Shown here: piece after piece, positions 42,727 through 54,638 of the stretch
Layout of the letters: each line of letters begins with the position of its first letter
Numbering within the stretch: position 1 is the first letter of the stretch
From: Gracilaria domingensis
Lineage: Eukaryota > Rhodophyta > Florideophyceae > Gracilariales > Gracilariaceae
Reading direction: 5' to 3'
DNA length: 64,000 nt
Assembly (NCBI GenBank): GCA_022539475.1
Contig: VCMS01000159.1
Location: 141,376-205,375 of the forward strand
Made by a program: the position numbers and the translations under genes
The notes under the pieces: generated by a model
Seen by the model: the letters and a program-made list of their open reading frames with translations, nothing else
Database searches by the model: none
Told to the model about the DNA's origin: nothing

Positions 42727-45700
42727 CCCTAATGAAGAAGAAGAAGAATGATTGTACCACTTGCTTAGGATTGAGTTGATCATTTTACTGCAAGACAATA
42801 TTCGGACTACATCATGTTGATGATCACGGCTTGAGACAAACCCTCCTATTTCCAATAATGTATCTGTGGCAAGTAAGCAAAGTTTCACTCGTGGACATGA
42901 CACGTAGGTGCCCAACCATGACAAAAGCCACGAACAAAACTGACCTTCAAAGCTCGTTTTGTTTCGTTCTTGATACATGCGGGGAATCTTCGGTTATGCT
43001 GAGCAGAAACATGAGTTGCTTTTAGCAAGAATGAAGTGAATTCTGTAACAGACCAATGCAAGCACAACCCCGTAAGTTTTTGCATACTCTTATTACAATA
43101 GAAAGCCTAGAGATAGGTCTAATTAGAATCTATAGAGCTAGAGAAACTCTCCGTGGTTTAATTAGAACTGGCTTGGCCTGAGCGGCAGCCTGAGACTACC
43201 ATAAAGGCACCTGATCGCGGAGATTCGCGATCAGGAGGAGGTCAGAGAGGAGGCAGAGAGCCCGCTGACACTCTCTTCTTTGGTGCCGTATCGTTGTTCT
43301 AGGGCTTGATTTGCCACAACTCTCACCGTAGTATCACATTTTTGAGAGAGAATGTAAGAACCACAAAACGAGCATAATCATTTCTTTTCAACCTTTGGGC
43401 CATGGCAGTAGAATACTTCTTTCCGTACAGGTCCCTCGAACTGCTGAAAACAAAAGTTCGTGTAACAAGATGGTAACCAAAAATCTTTCCTTAATGATTG
43501 ATAAATATACCCATGCAGCATCGTCGGAACAAAGATTGCGCAAAACGGTGTACCCCTGGCACCAGCCTGCTGACGTCCCTGAGCGGCATGTGCAGTCCGC
43601 CAAAAGTTTGCAATACTCCTGGCCCCCTCCATCCCCTACCCACCCGCTTAACCCCATGCTCTCAAGGTGACAAAAAATTGTCACCGTTTCGCTAGATGAC
43701 TTTTGGGTGACCTGGTCCACTTTGACTCGGCTGGTCTCACGTCACCCTGGCCGGGTGATGCTCACCCATCCAGAATGATGTGTTGAGTGACGTGGGACCA
43801 GCAAAGGTGATGTCAGACCGGCTCAGGGTGAAGCCACCTTGTTTTGAAAGATCACTAAAGCACGGTGAGGCAAACGGCCCTTGTGTTCATGAATTTGGGC
43901 AGCAGCAGTGATGTAAAGTTTCTTTCCCTGCTGATCACCTCATGGTCGCCTTGAACTGCACAGCGTCGCAGACCAAAACTTACACCTTTGCGCGATCCGC
44001 CTTGGACTCTAAGCAAGTCAACTGCATGAACGCGTTCCAAGTTTCAGAATCGTGATCAATACCTGATGTGTCTTTGCAGCAGTTAATAATTATAAGCTTT
44101 TTCCTGCGGCGTAATCCTCATCGCCATCCCTTTCCCTCTCACTAACGTTGAATTCTGTTGAATGATACTCTGTTCGCTCGGTAGGCACTTTGCTCTGTGC
44201 GTATAGCCCACTTGCTTTGGAAATATATAAAGTGAGTTAGCAGCGTGATTTTGCTCAACTTTTAGCACCGTTTCTTTTTGATCTGGCCATTGAAGCTGAA
44301 GTAGTCTAATTAAAACTCTCCGCAATCCTCAAATGGTTAGCATTTGTCACACCGTGCGTCACTATCAGCGGCGCAAACTGCGTCCAGCAAACATGTTCCA
44401 GAAAACGAACCTAACGTTGCAAATGTGATAGCAAATCAACAGGATGAGCAGAAAGACAAAAGTAGTGACTCCAATACAGACAGCAGTTTTCTGTAGAAAG
44501 CACCAAACAGTTCTTCTGGATTCAGCTGTTTTCGAACTACAGATAAGAGCTCATCAACGGCAAAGAAAGACAATATTATCTGCAATTCTGACATTAAGTG
44601 AAACCTGTACCCACCTTATAACCCTAATATGAAACAAAATCCCTACCCCTGCAAAAGCCCCTAAAATCAGGGTTCTTTTTCAAATCTGTACCCACCCAAA
44701 ACCCCCTAAAATCGCACCCCGCTAAAAAAACCTCTAAAATCTGGGTACCTTGATGCCTTCCAGAGGCAACATTTGCTGACACGTGTATTTGGATTTTTAG
44801 GCAAAAATCTATGCGAAGGGTACAGATCACCGATTAATATACCATTGAGATCAGAGATTTATACTTTGGACGTCATTTTTGTAACAGAATCACGCAGGTG
44901 GTGACACACCCAACGGACGTGCGAGGTATTACCAGCTAAGTTAATGGAAATCTGCAGATGTGCACAATAAAATAGACAACAAATAAAAACGGAAAACGCC
45001 CACGCCATCTCCAGACGAGAACTCAGAATAATTCGACTAAAACCTGCGTCAAATTTTAAACACAAATTCGAAACCAAACGGCTAAAAAAAAAAATAAGAG
45101 CCAATCCTCAGAGATAAACGAAGGAAAAAGAAAAAATAAGAAATGAAAAGGCAAGAACCACCAAGTAGCCAAAAGAGGTGGTCAATAATGATTGAGGAAA
45201 ACCCATTTAACTAAAAAGAAGAAGAAAGAAAAGAGTGAAAAGAAGGTTGACAAGCAGGTGCTGCTCTTTGTGTGGGGGTGTTGTAAGTGGTGGGTGGTTA
45301 GAGAGACCGAAAAAAAGTCGACTCGAATGCCACGTTTCTTATATAGAAGATTAATACCCTTCATTCTAGCTTTTCTTTGTAGGCAGCAAATCGTAAAAAC
45401 CATTTCTATTCGTTTCTAATTTCTACTCCATTGCAAAATTAATTCCAGACACTTTGTCGCCTTACTAATGTCTTACTAGTTCCTTCTCTGAAGCTCCGAG
45501 CCACATCTTTTCTCCTAACAGGTTGTGCGAGAGATTTAAGAATTTCTAGGATAATCAGAGAACTTCTAAACAGGTCATTCAACAAAATTCTAGACCGCCC
45601 CGTGTCCTAAATATATTGACTTAAACGGTTCCGTCAGGAGATCTCGATACTCTCCGGAGTCTATCCAGAACCTTCCGGTTTGTTCAGAAGGGGGGGTTCA

Positions 45701-45900
45701 GAACCTTCTAGTATTTTCTAGAATATTCCAGAAAGTCCCTGAGTCCCTGAATACCCCCTGGAATTACCGTTGCTTACGGTGCGTCAGTACCCGAACAACT
45801 TGTCCTTTGACTCGTCACAGAGTGATGCTGAGTGCGAAAACCTGTCACACTCAGTCACGTTCAGTTGATATCACTCGCATCAGCGTAACCAAGTGCAGTT
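42727..45900. other. Long intergenic region, no gene
   Basis: Frames are short and inconsistent on both strands. A 9-bp exact hairpin lies at 43211-43234. GGGTGA-rich motifs at 43690-43830 resemble those at 6030-6140. 44.6-44.8 kb has repeated ccctaaaatc-type phrases. 45.6-45.8 kb has repeated cagaaccttc / cagaaagtcc-type phrases. Confidence 0.5.
43211..43234. repeat. 9-bp hairpin, 6-nt loop
   Basis: ctgatcgcg (43211-43219) pairs exactly with cgcgatcag (43226-43234). Confidence 0.8.
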
Positions 45901-45950
45901 CGCAGTGAACTTAGCGCTGTAGTCATTGTCTCTCCATTCAGCCTCCGGTC

Positions 45951-46378
45951 CCCGCCATGGCTCCCGCTACATCCCTGGCGTGAGTGCGCCTGCTGCTGCC
46001 GTCCCTGGCGAGGGTGTGCTCGCTGCTGCCGCCCCTATCGATTCCATCCCGTACGCCGCGGCCGGTGCTCACGTGGATGGCGTGAAAGCCGAGGACGCCG
46101 CGAAATACACCGAATCGTTGGAGTTCGTTGCCGAATTTCAGGCAGCGCCTCCGTCGGTGCCGCGTGTTACCCTCTCACCGCCGTCGAGGACCCCCGCCCT
46201 GTCCACGTTCCACCTTATTCGGACTTATTTGGCGTTGTGGCAAGATTCCTATAGGTGTGTTGAGGAGTCAATGGCCAGGCATCGTCCTTTGGGAATCACT
46301 TCTTCAGTTCTCGTGCGCACCCTTCGCACTCTGCGCTGTTTCATAAGGGCTTTAGAGGCCCGTTTGTTGGACTCCTAG
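45951..46378 (+). pseudogene. Gag-like or passenger ORF remnant
   Basis: An ATG at 45957 begins MAPATSLA and hits a TGA. A shifted frame then continues as an Ala/Pro-rich N-terminus followed by a helical region (FHLIRTYLALWQDSYRCVEE to EARLLDS) ending in TAG at 46376-46378. The composition resembles the N-terminal part of retroelement gag proteins, but there is no diagnostic motif. It directly precedes the transposase-like remnant. Confidence 0.3.
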
Positions 46379-46398
46379 CTTCGGTCAGATCTCTTTTC

Positions 46399-48440
46399 TT
46401 GCTTCCTTGTAAACTCTTGATGCCTTTTGTCCCTCCAAACCTTTCTTGTCTTCGCATATACGAAGAAAATCTTCTTGGAAAGTATTCAACAGACCATCAA
46501 ATGCAAATATCGAGTGCTTTCGAAGCAAGGACGACAGTGGTTGAAGATGTATGGTCTTTCCTTTTCCTGAATGGCATAGAATGTTTCATGGACGACGCAA
46601 ATGAGTCTGAAGAAGAAAAGGCCAACGAAGATAGTGTGGATGAAACACGAGTTTTGGAGCGCGCGCGTAAGAGCCAAAAAGAAAGCTTAAGCGATTGGAA
46701 ATATAGCTCACCCTTTGTGGACGTAACTATTGACGTCGACGGCATGAATTCAGACCTGGCTAAAAGATTTATATCGGAAGCAAATCAGGTTCTGCAGACG
46801 GTAGTTCAAGAAATTCAAAGAAAGGAGAAACACTTTGTTGTTGTGACAGAAACAAACATATCCCGAATGGCTGTCTTCGACGTTTTCCTTCCTGAATATT
46901 TTCTTTCAAAGACAAACCATAACGTCAACAAAGTCCTGGTTTGTCGGGAACAAGAACCAATCACATCCTTTGAGCTTAAAGACATTATCATTCTACACGT
47001 TCTCGCAGCCTCATACTTGGCATCAGTAAGCACAGTTAGTGCAAAGAAGAACTACGATTTTTTTTTCAAATGGGCATTCCATACAAAAGATACACAGAGA
47101 TATGGGCTGCATTATCATGCACAGCTTCAAGGAGACAGAGAATAGAGCAGTGGATGAGGGTTGGTCAAATTTCCCACAACGTGCAAATGCTTTGATTACG
47201 GTGCTCGAAGACGAATTTGCGGCGGTGAATAGACTGTATTTGTATGTTCCGGGTGTCAGTATCTTCAGTTTTGATGATGATCATCAACATTTGAGATCAA
47301 GGTCTGTGGCTGAGCTTACACTTTTAAGCCAAATCTATAACTCAAGGAAGGCAATGGGTCCTGTAAACATGCTTTGTGTTCGGCTCTGAATCCCTTCATC
47401 TTGGCTAGCTATTTTCCTAGACCTTGTGAAAGTGTTACGGATGTGTGGGCGAGAATTGTACGCTTAGTACAAGGAGTCCCAACTTTTGGCCCAGTTCGGG
47501 CTATGACAGATTCAATATTTGCGTCTGATCGGGGATTTAAAAGCCCTGAAACAATCGACTACATCACAGATCGCTTGGGTGGAACTGGAATTGGAACGCA
47601 TAAGCGACGCTATGACTATTCTTTCGTTTCGCGGATGAAGCCATCTGCAGACGCCATATGAGAATGGTTGTTAGCGAAAAAGGTTGCAGAGCGATTTATA
47701 GTGCACGCAGAAATACCAAATCATCCTTTGGGTATCAAGTGCAAGCTGCTGTGTATCGCGAAAGCCATAGCTGCCGAATAGGGGCTGTGTATCACAACAA
47801 CGACCAAATATTCAAGGCCACAAAGTTTACTTTAATACCGAAGACGAGGTATGCAAACGTAAATGTTTCAAAACAGGAAAGCACATTTCAAATTGTATTC
47901 GACATATCTCAGCCTTGCCCAAGACATGAGACACGTCAATGTGCAAAGAGTGACGCGCTTTTTCTACCTAGAATGAAGTTTGAGCATGCAATGACCCGAG
48001 TCGATCAAGTAACCCTACTGCAGTCCATAGACCCAGGATGGTTCTTGGCGCGAGCATTCCGCTTTACGTCTCGTACCTCGCAAGGATTTAAAACAGAGTT
48101 AGCAAAGGATCATGAACGAAACATGGACATAATTGCAATGCTTGTTAGTAAGAAACCAATGGGAAAGGGAGCGCAGACCTTTCCGATGAACAAAGAGCAC
48201 ACGAGACAACATTTAATTGACAAAAGCACTAAGCTCTTCAAAGTGCTCAACATTCAGATAACAGCATCTCTCAGCATTGAGGAGCGGAGTGCAGCGAGAG
48301 CATTGGTACGTACAGCATCTGCAGGATCGCTTAACCAGAAGACAGAGAGTGACATTCTGTTAAGCGTGCATTGCAGTTCTGTGACATCGGACAACGTCAA
48401 CATTGCATCTTTGATATTATCGATACTCTGCAGTGTATAG
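46399..48440 (+). pseudogene. DDE transposase-like protein, broken
   Basis: Four consecutive plus frames (46399-47145, 47039-47389, 47374-47661, 47658-48440) overlap end to end and read as one ~650-residue protein with at least three frameshifts. The diagnostic piece is MTDSIFASDRGFKSPETIDY followed by GGTGIGTHKRR, in which the ASDRG is placed like the second catalytic Asp of DDE enzymes. A Cys-containing region comes later (VVSEKGCRAIYSARR). An acidic insert near the start (DDANESEEEKANEDS) is typical of such proteins. I cannot assign a superfamily, and no terminal repeats were identified. It is inactive. Confidence 0.45.
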
Positions 48441-48714
48441 ACAATTGTTTGTATTGAACCGGATAGTTACATGTCTGCTAGAGAAGGAACTGTCTCCTTG
48501 CTGGCCTTCTTCTCCGGGAGGAACTATCATCGCACAGTAAAACCACTACTGCTAAAGCATTTGACCTGTGTCAGTGCCCGCGTTTGTTCCTTGCTCGACG
48601 CTCCCGTGAGCAGGTAGAAGACCGGTGTCTTTTACTGAGAGGATCAAGTGTTGATTTGCTAGACATTCGCGAATTAAGACTATCAACCACAATTACATTT
48701 CATTTCACACAACC

Positions 48715-50310
48715 ATGTCAACTGACTCCTCGCAGCAACCCAAGGCGTGGGGCATCCTTTCGTTGCAAAACGACGTCCAAACAGGTCTCGAGAGCCTCTT
48801 TGCATCATACATGAAAGCAGATCCGCCACTTGAGGGAGATAATCTTTTAAAAGTGATCAGAGAAGACTTTGGTCCAATGCAGCTTGCGAGTCCCAATGTT
48901 GTAAGTCATTATGACATGCTGAAGCGCATCCGAGTTTTTCTCGAAACTCGCGCTATAGTCATACTCCGAAATCCGAGAACTGGTTCACTAATTGGCAAAC
49001 GTGTCATCGCGGCTATATGGAATGAAGAAGAGCACTATGAGGAGCGAAAAAAGGCTTTGGAATATTTAGATGTTGTCCGTAGGGGTGACGTTGTGTTGTA
49101 CTCTGCCACCAGCACTTCAACTTCACCGCCTTCTATCCCATTTCGTCTTCAAGAACCAGACGCGTCATCCACGGCTGGACCGGCGCCCCCTGCGCCAGCA
49201 GTATGGCGACGGACGGAACTGTGGTCACAAACAACGACCGCATGGTGATGACGCGTATGAAAACAAACAGTCCACTTCGCCGCAAAATACCGCTCGTGTC
49301 GAGACAAATTTTGCGGAGATCTCGAAGAGGATTGGGGTGATCATATTTCGACCTTCATGGACTTCTGTACGGACCAAAACCTACGTGGTAACGAAAGAGC
49401 GCAGTATCTTCATTATTCTTTACATGGAGACGCCTTACATTTCTACAGAACGAATGTCCGCGACAAGATACGGTCTTGGGGATCTGTTGTAAGCGCTTTT
49501 AACGACAGGTATTCTTCCCTAACACCAGAAAAGACATATCAAAGAAGCTAGAATCCTTGCATTTGACCGACTTCATGAAGTCCGACGTGTCCCCACGAGA
49601 AGCTCTCGACATCCTCATCAAAGAAATTGACAGACTGTCACCTATGTCCCATACGGAAGACCGAACCGACCGTTGCAAGAGAAAGTTTCTCAGCCAGTCC
49701 CGCCAGGGAATTTCTTTGGCACGCAATGCCTTGTCACAGACTGAGTCAAAACACTTTGCATATCGAGAGCTCTGCTCTGAATTGTTCAGTGCCGAATTCA
49801 ATGAGCGTAAATAAGCTGAAGAGGATAGACGTGTGAAAATGAACTCACAGTCGCACGATACAGACGACGTACAATATCGCCCACGTTTGACTTCTAAAGC
49901 AGTGAACATCACCATTGAAGAACCTGATGACCCTGAAGCTCTTTTCTCGGGACCAGGTCTATTTGGAAGAACCCTAACGAGTCGCTCTTCCTTTAAGGCA
50001 GCTAATGGCATGCGCCCAAACAACACGCGCCGAGATACAGACATACCAGCAATTCTGCATGCGTGCTGGAACTGTGAGAAGAACTGTCGGTTGTACTCTT
50101 GTCTCCATCCTGGCAATGAAGCCCTCTCTGGACGTCATTTTGGTGGCAAACGACGCGGGTGTTTACAAACCCTTACACTTGCTTCTTGTAGCAGAAGGAG
50201 AGTCAGGGTAGAACAGCCAGACACTCAAAAAGACCAACGTGGGCCCAGAATCCACCAAATAAATAAACGTAGTATGCCCATGGGAACGTCTGTGTTCTCT
50301 TTTTGCTAGT
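48715..50310 (+). pseudogene. Ty3/gypsy-type gag remnant
   Basis: The ATG at 48715 opens a 177-codon frame (MSTDSSQQPKAWGILSLQND). Shifted frames continue with the typical gag core: EEDWGDHISTFMDFC, QYLHYSLHGDALHFY, and SWGSVVSAFNDRYSSL (about 49330-49540). A helical region follows, then a knuckle-like C-x2-C-x3-C-x4-C at 50064-50102 in which the usual His is Cys. At least three frameshifts and a TAA near 49812 break it. No protease, reverse transcriptase or integrase follows, so the element is 3'-truncated or its pol was deleted. Confidence 0.6.
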
Positions 50311-50639
50311 TAGGTGCATTAGAATAAGATTATGGGACGAAATTAGTCAAAAAATCTGCAAAAATTGCGTATAGGGCTATGTGCAAGCAATTATTTTCAG
50401 TTTTTCGTATACTACGCCTTCATGTACTAGGGCTTTTTCTGGATTCAATGCAGAACAGTTGACGTACGCCACGATTGCTAGTATATGTTCATGAAATGAA
50501 AGTGTCAGACGTATTATTTGTTGTCGTGTGAAGACATCATGTGGTGTCCACCTGTACCGCCATATTTACGTTCGCCAATTTTCTGCAAATACTCTAGAAT
50601 AGTCATCATTACTACGACTACCTAGTAGAACATTCATCT

Positions 50640-51524
50640 TATGAAACCGCGCGCATGCATCTCGCCACCCCCATACCACTTCAAGTTGCATTCTACTTAC
50701 AAGAGGCTACCGCCACCACCCTCCTCTATCTCCGCATCTGCGAAAGACAACGGCCCAAACCCTTTCGCCACATCATCGCCCTTTTCCTCCTCCTTTTTCT
50801 CTTCCTCCACATCTTCCCAGCTCCACTGCTCCTGATATCCCTCAACGCTGCTTCCCTTCCACACCGGCTTCGGAACACACCTGAATCAAACCCTAGTCTT
50901 CTTCTTTTTCTCCATTTTCTCCTTCTTCTCCTTTCCAACCTTCGGCCTCACTTCATCCTCCTCCACCTCCAGCTTTCTCGCCACGATTGGCCACTTCTCC
51001 CCTCACTTACTCTTTCGGTCCCTCTTCTTTCCTCCATTACCCGCATCAATTGCATCCTCACCCAAACTCTCCGTAGCCGACACAGAATCCCTCGCATCCT
51101 CATCTGCATCCACACGAGCTCCATCGACCCCAACCCCAGCTCCGACCCCGTTCACAATCCTCAGCGCAGGAGTCACCGGAGTACCTTGGACTTGACGTAT
51201 ATCCTCCCGCTTCTCACTGAGTTCCTTCAGCTTCCCCTCCATCCCTTGCACTCGACCCATCAACTGTGTTTGCCCATCCTCCAATCCCCTCAGCTCCCTA
51301 GCAACAAATCCTGTGACCTTCTTCGTCAGTTGACGCACATCCTCACCAATGCGGGTCCCCATCGCCCCTGTGCACCCCAACATCGCCATCGACCACCAGT
51401 CCAGCTCATCCTTGTCCTCCCCTTCATCTTCCTTCGCAAAAATCCTCTTAATCTTCTTATGCGACCTTTCCCCATCGCTGGGATCCCACGTCCACTTCAC
51501 GTTCAAATTTGACTTGCCCCTCAT
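50640..51524 (-). pseudogene. Coiled-coil/acidic protein, broken by two TGA
   Basis: An ATG at 51524 opens MRGKSNLNVKWTWDPSDGER. A Trp-containing segment (KDELDWWSMAMLGCTGAMG) and a coiled coil (about residues 65-110) follow. The frame meets a TGA at 51003-51005 but continues in phase as basic and acidic coding sequence. It crosses a second TGA near 50893 into VPKPVWKGSSVEGYQEQWSW and an acidic tail ending in TAA near 50702. Nothing identifies its function. Placement beside the other polyproteins suggests it belongs to the same class of element. Confidence 0.45.
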
Positions 51525-51544
51525 GACCAGATTTCAATGAGCGG

Positions 51545-51670
51545 GAACGTATCGGATTGAAGAAGGGAAAGGAAACGGAAAAAGAGGGAAGGGAACGGGA
51601 ACGGGAACGAGGGGGAACGGAAACGAAAGAGATCCGAAACGAAAGGGATCCGAAACGGGAGAAGACGAAA
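51545..51670 (+). repeat. GGAAC/GAAAC simple repeat
   Basis: This purine-rich tract of ggaacg, gaaacg and gatccgaaac units lies immediately upstream of the coiled-coil protein start. Confidence 0.8.
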
Positions 51671-52108
51671 CTCTATTCGTGCGTAGGCTCTCCGCGAACT
51701 TATCACGGCGCGACAACCCTGTCATGTATGTACGCGCGTTCACTACCACTGCCTAGCACCCGTTATTATCCCTGTGAAACAAGTTGTTTCTCAAAAATAA
51801 TTTCATAAATTCGAGCCCAATTCCCCAGTTTTCAACCGTCTCCCCCTCTTCATATTACCAATTCTTCATCATACATGTACCTTATTCCTTACTTATATCA
51901 CTGTCTCGTCTCATAGTATAGTATAAAAGCAACCAGTCTAAGCAATCGTTTATGAAAACCATGTTCTCTACATGTTAGTAGCCTCCACTTTTAAAGAAGC
52001 GTAATAGTAGAGTTATTTTCCTATGTATTGTAACTCACAAACAGTCCACGTTCTAACGAATAAATATACCGCATCTCTACAACCATCAAAAGCCCCCTTT
52101 ACTCTCCT
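51671..52108. other. Intergenic, divergent
   Basis: No gene is seen between the minus-strand coiled-coil remnant and the plus-strand membrane-protein remnant. A tataaaag lies at about 51924-51931, ~180 bp before the next coding-like frame. Confidence 0.4.
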
Positions 52109-53285
52109 TTGGTACGAATTCGAAAACGAAACTGTTCCGCAATGGTCTTTCGCAATACACACCAAGTACGGGAAATCCCGCTAAACAATCGACTGCGTTC
52201 TGTACGTATCCAGCTGGATGCTTTCCCACATGCAACGTACATCACTTTCAACAACTGCCTTCAGTTACAGTACGACTTCGATGCTGAAGAAGCTCACATT
52301 CGTGGGGTGCAAACTCTCATCACTCCCGCACTGCAGAATGAGCTCAATGATCTCTATGACATACTACATGACAAACCCCGTCACGAAAGTATTCTGGAGC
52401 ACCCACCCTTTACTCACGCTATTTGAACTCTCCCAGAGCTTTCGAATTATATATATCAGTCAAGATTCTACTCTCGGAATCCTCTCAGCATGCTTTCGCC
52501 ACCTTCAATGGTGTTATTTGCTTCACTTTTAACGGTAGCCATAGGCGCGCTTTACCGTGTCATGAAGCCCGTCTTGGCTCAAGCTCTTCTATTCAAGCGC
52601 TCCTCTCGCCATGCTCAGCTGGGTTTCAACATTCTCTATAGCATTCTGGAGACCATGTTACACATTATTCTCTTCGACCGCGCCGTTTCCCTACATGCCG
52701 CAAGATACGGTACCCAATAAATACTTGGGAATAGCGGTCGGTGGCCTTTTCGCTCTCAATATCTCCATCTTCGTCACCTATCAACTCCGTCCATCCCCCT
52801 CCAATCTTATAGATTCTGTCAGAACAGCCTCTATAGCTTTCTTTCCAGCTGGATTTCTATTCGGGCTATTCACTATCGTCGTGAACGCACTCTCTATCTT
52901 CTACTCTACAGGCAACACCTTTAACAACATTGTACCGCTCTCGCACCGCGTAGGAACTCGATGGGAAAGGCTCTGTCTCTACAACCGTTGTGTCCTGCAC
53001 TCCTTCAGAAAGGCTCTCTTTTTCCATGATTTATTGCTCTCCATCAGAATGTTTTTGAACAGAGTGGTCCCAGTATTCTCCGCCCACACGCTTTCTGAGT
53101 CGCTAAAACCATCAGCCTTTCGTATGTACAGAGACATCCCCCCTCTTCTTACAAACATCCTATTCGTTGCACTTCTTGTGCGTGCCGGTATCGTCAAGCA
53201 GGAACCACGGGTCAACCTCAAGAGGTACTTGTGTGCACTCGGAGAGCATCCTAGACCCCAGACTCGGCATCTATTGGAGAAATAA
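52109..53285 (+). pseudogene. Multi-pass membrane protein, broken
   Basis: A frame from 52109 (first ATG at 52142) is stopped by TGA at 52424-52426. It continues in phase through two hydrophobic segments to 52720, and shifts near 52700 into the frame ending at 53285. The combined ~390-residue product has about six hydrophobic segments, including LGIAVGGLFALNISIFVTYQ, IAFFPAGFLFGLFTIVVNAL and LTNILFVALLVRAGIV. A basic C-terminus follows. I do not recognise the family; it could be a transporter-like or viral-type passenger. One nonsense codon and one frameshift mean it is probably inactive. Confidence 0.4.
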
Positions 53286-53519
53286 TTTAGACACTAACTA
53301 CGATAGTTATTAGTAGTAAATAGATAAAGAACAAACATTGAACTCTTTCTTAATGAATTCCCTTTGTCGAAACATATAAACATATATATAGCACTTGTGA
53401 CATAGAATTTTACGCAAAACAACAATCAATATCTTCAAAAACAACAAAACATGGTGACGACATCTCTGGATATCCACTCGTCAACTACAATATCATAAAA
53501 TCATAAATTCATGGCTGGT

Positions 53520-54638
53520 TCAGTTCTCCTCCCCATCCTCTGTCTCTTCCTCCATCCCCTGCGCTCCATAGTTCTCGTCTTCTTCGTCGCTGTCCCCTTC
53601 CTCCACTATCAACTAATCCTCTTCGTCCTCGTCCTCCCCATTCTCCACCAATTCTATGTTCACCGCAGGACCACCTGTGTTGTCCTTCATTCCCATGAAG
53701 TCGTCTTCTTCCACAAAAGTCGGTCGAAAATAGTGATTCAGATGAACTGCATCAGGCAAACTGTACTTCTCTGGTACCATATACATATGGTAGCAAAACA
53801 GTGGGTTTTCCGGAAATCTTCCATCTTTAGTGCCCGCACCGGCATGAAATACATCCCCCCTCCCAATGAACAAAGACATAGGTGGGACAAAGAACTTTCT
53901 CACAACCATTCCTCGTGCCAACCCTTCAAATGCCTCTGCTGTTACAGCAAAGTGACTGTAGGATCCTTCAAATATCCAAAGTGGGAACGACACAGTTCCG
54001 GAGACCATCACAAAGTACCCCGGGTTCTTCCCCTGCAGCTTGTCTTCGTTTGTCAAGGTCTCGAAGTCGGTATGTAGTTGCTGTCGCTGGCAAGCCACTC
54101 CGGTACATAAGATCCTCCCTCCGGTCTTCGGTGCATACATTCTCTCATTCGGTTGCTTGTTGTCTTGTAGCCCCAACGCCGCACATATCTGACCAACCCG
54201 GGCATCTAACAACGCCCTCTTCTTCACAAGCAAATGCGTCTCCGGTTTATTCTCCAGCTCGTCCACTATACCTCTTCTCGTCGTCGTACACCTCCCATTG
54301 TCCGCGTCGATTATAGAAATCCATGTAGTTCGATTCTCTGGTACCGTGAGGTCCGGGGCTTCTTCGAAACTTTTTTTGAAGAAGTCTAATAACTCGACGC
54401 TTACATCCCCATCGATGAGCTTGCTGGGACTTTCAGCCATCTTCAAAAGGTCGTTGTCACAAGCAGAGTCTTCCAAAATACAGAAACCTCTCTCCCGAAG
54501 CTCAGCCTTCTTGTTCACAAAATACATATACGCGACGGAATCGTTCTTCACTGCCTCCGCCCATAGGGTCCTATCATCAACCTCCCCTTCTCCTACCGCC
54601 TCGTTGAGAGCTTCTGACTCTGATAGGCAGCATGCCAA
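53520..54638 (-). pseudogene. 2-oxoglutarate/Fe(II) dioxygenase-like domain (C-terminus of broken polyprotein)
   Basis: The 341-codon frame has no ATG at its beginning and connects upstream to other frames. The iron-binding triad is visible: His189-x-Asp191 in RQQLHTDFETL and His265 in GRGDVFHAGAG. A candidate 2-oxoglutarate Arg (Arg274) follows, and then the strand FCYHMYMVP. This matches 2OG oxygenases, the superfamily that includes TET/JBP and AlkB DNA oxidases; the substrate cannot be told from sequence. The frame stops at a TAG (53613-53615) inside an acidic tail that continues 30 more codons, still acidic, to TGA at 53520-53522. The upstream half (about 1-110) is a helical linker. Confidence 0.62.
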
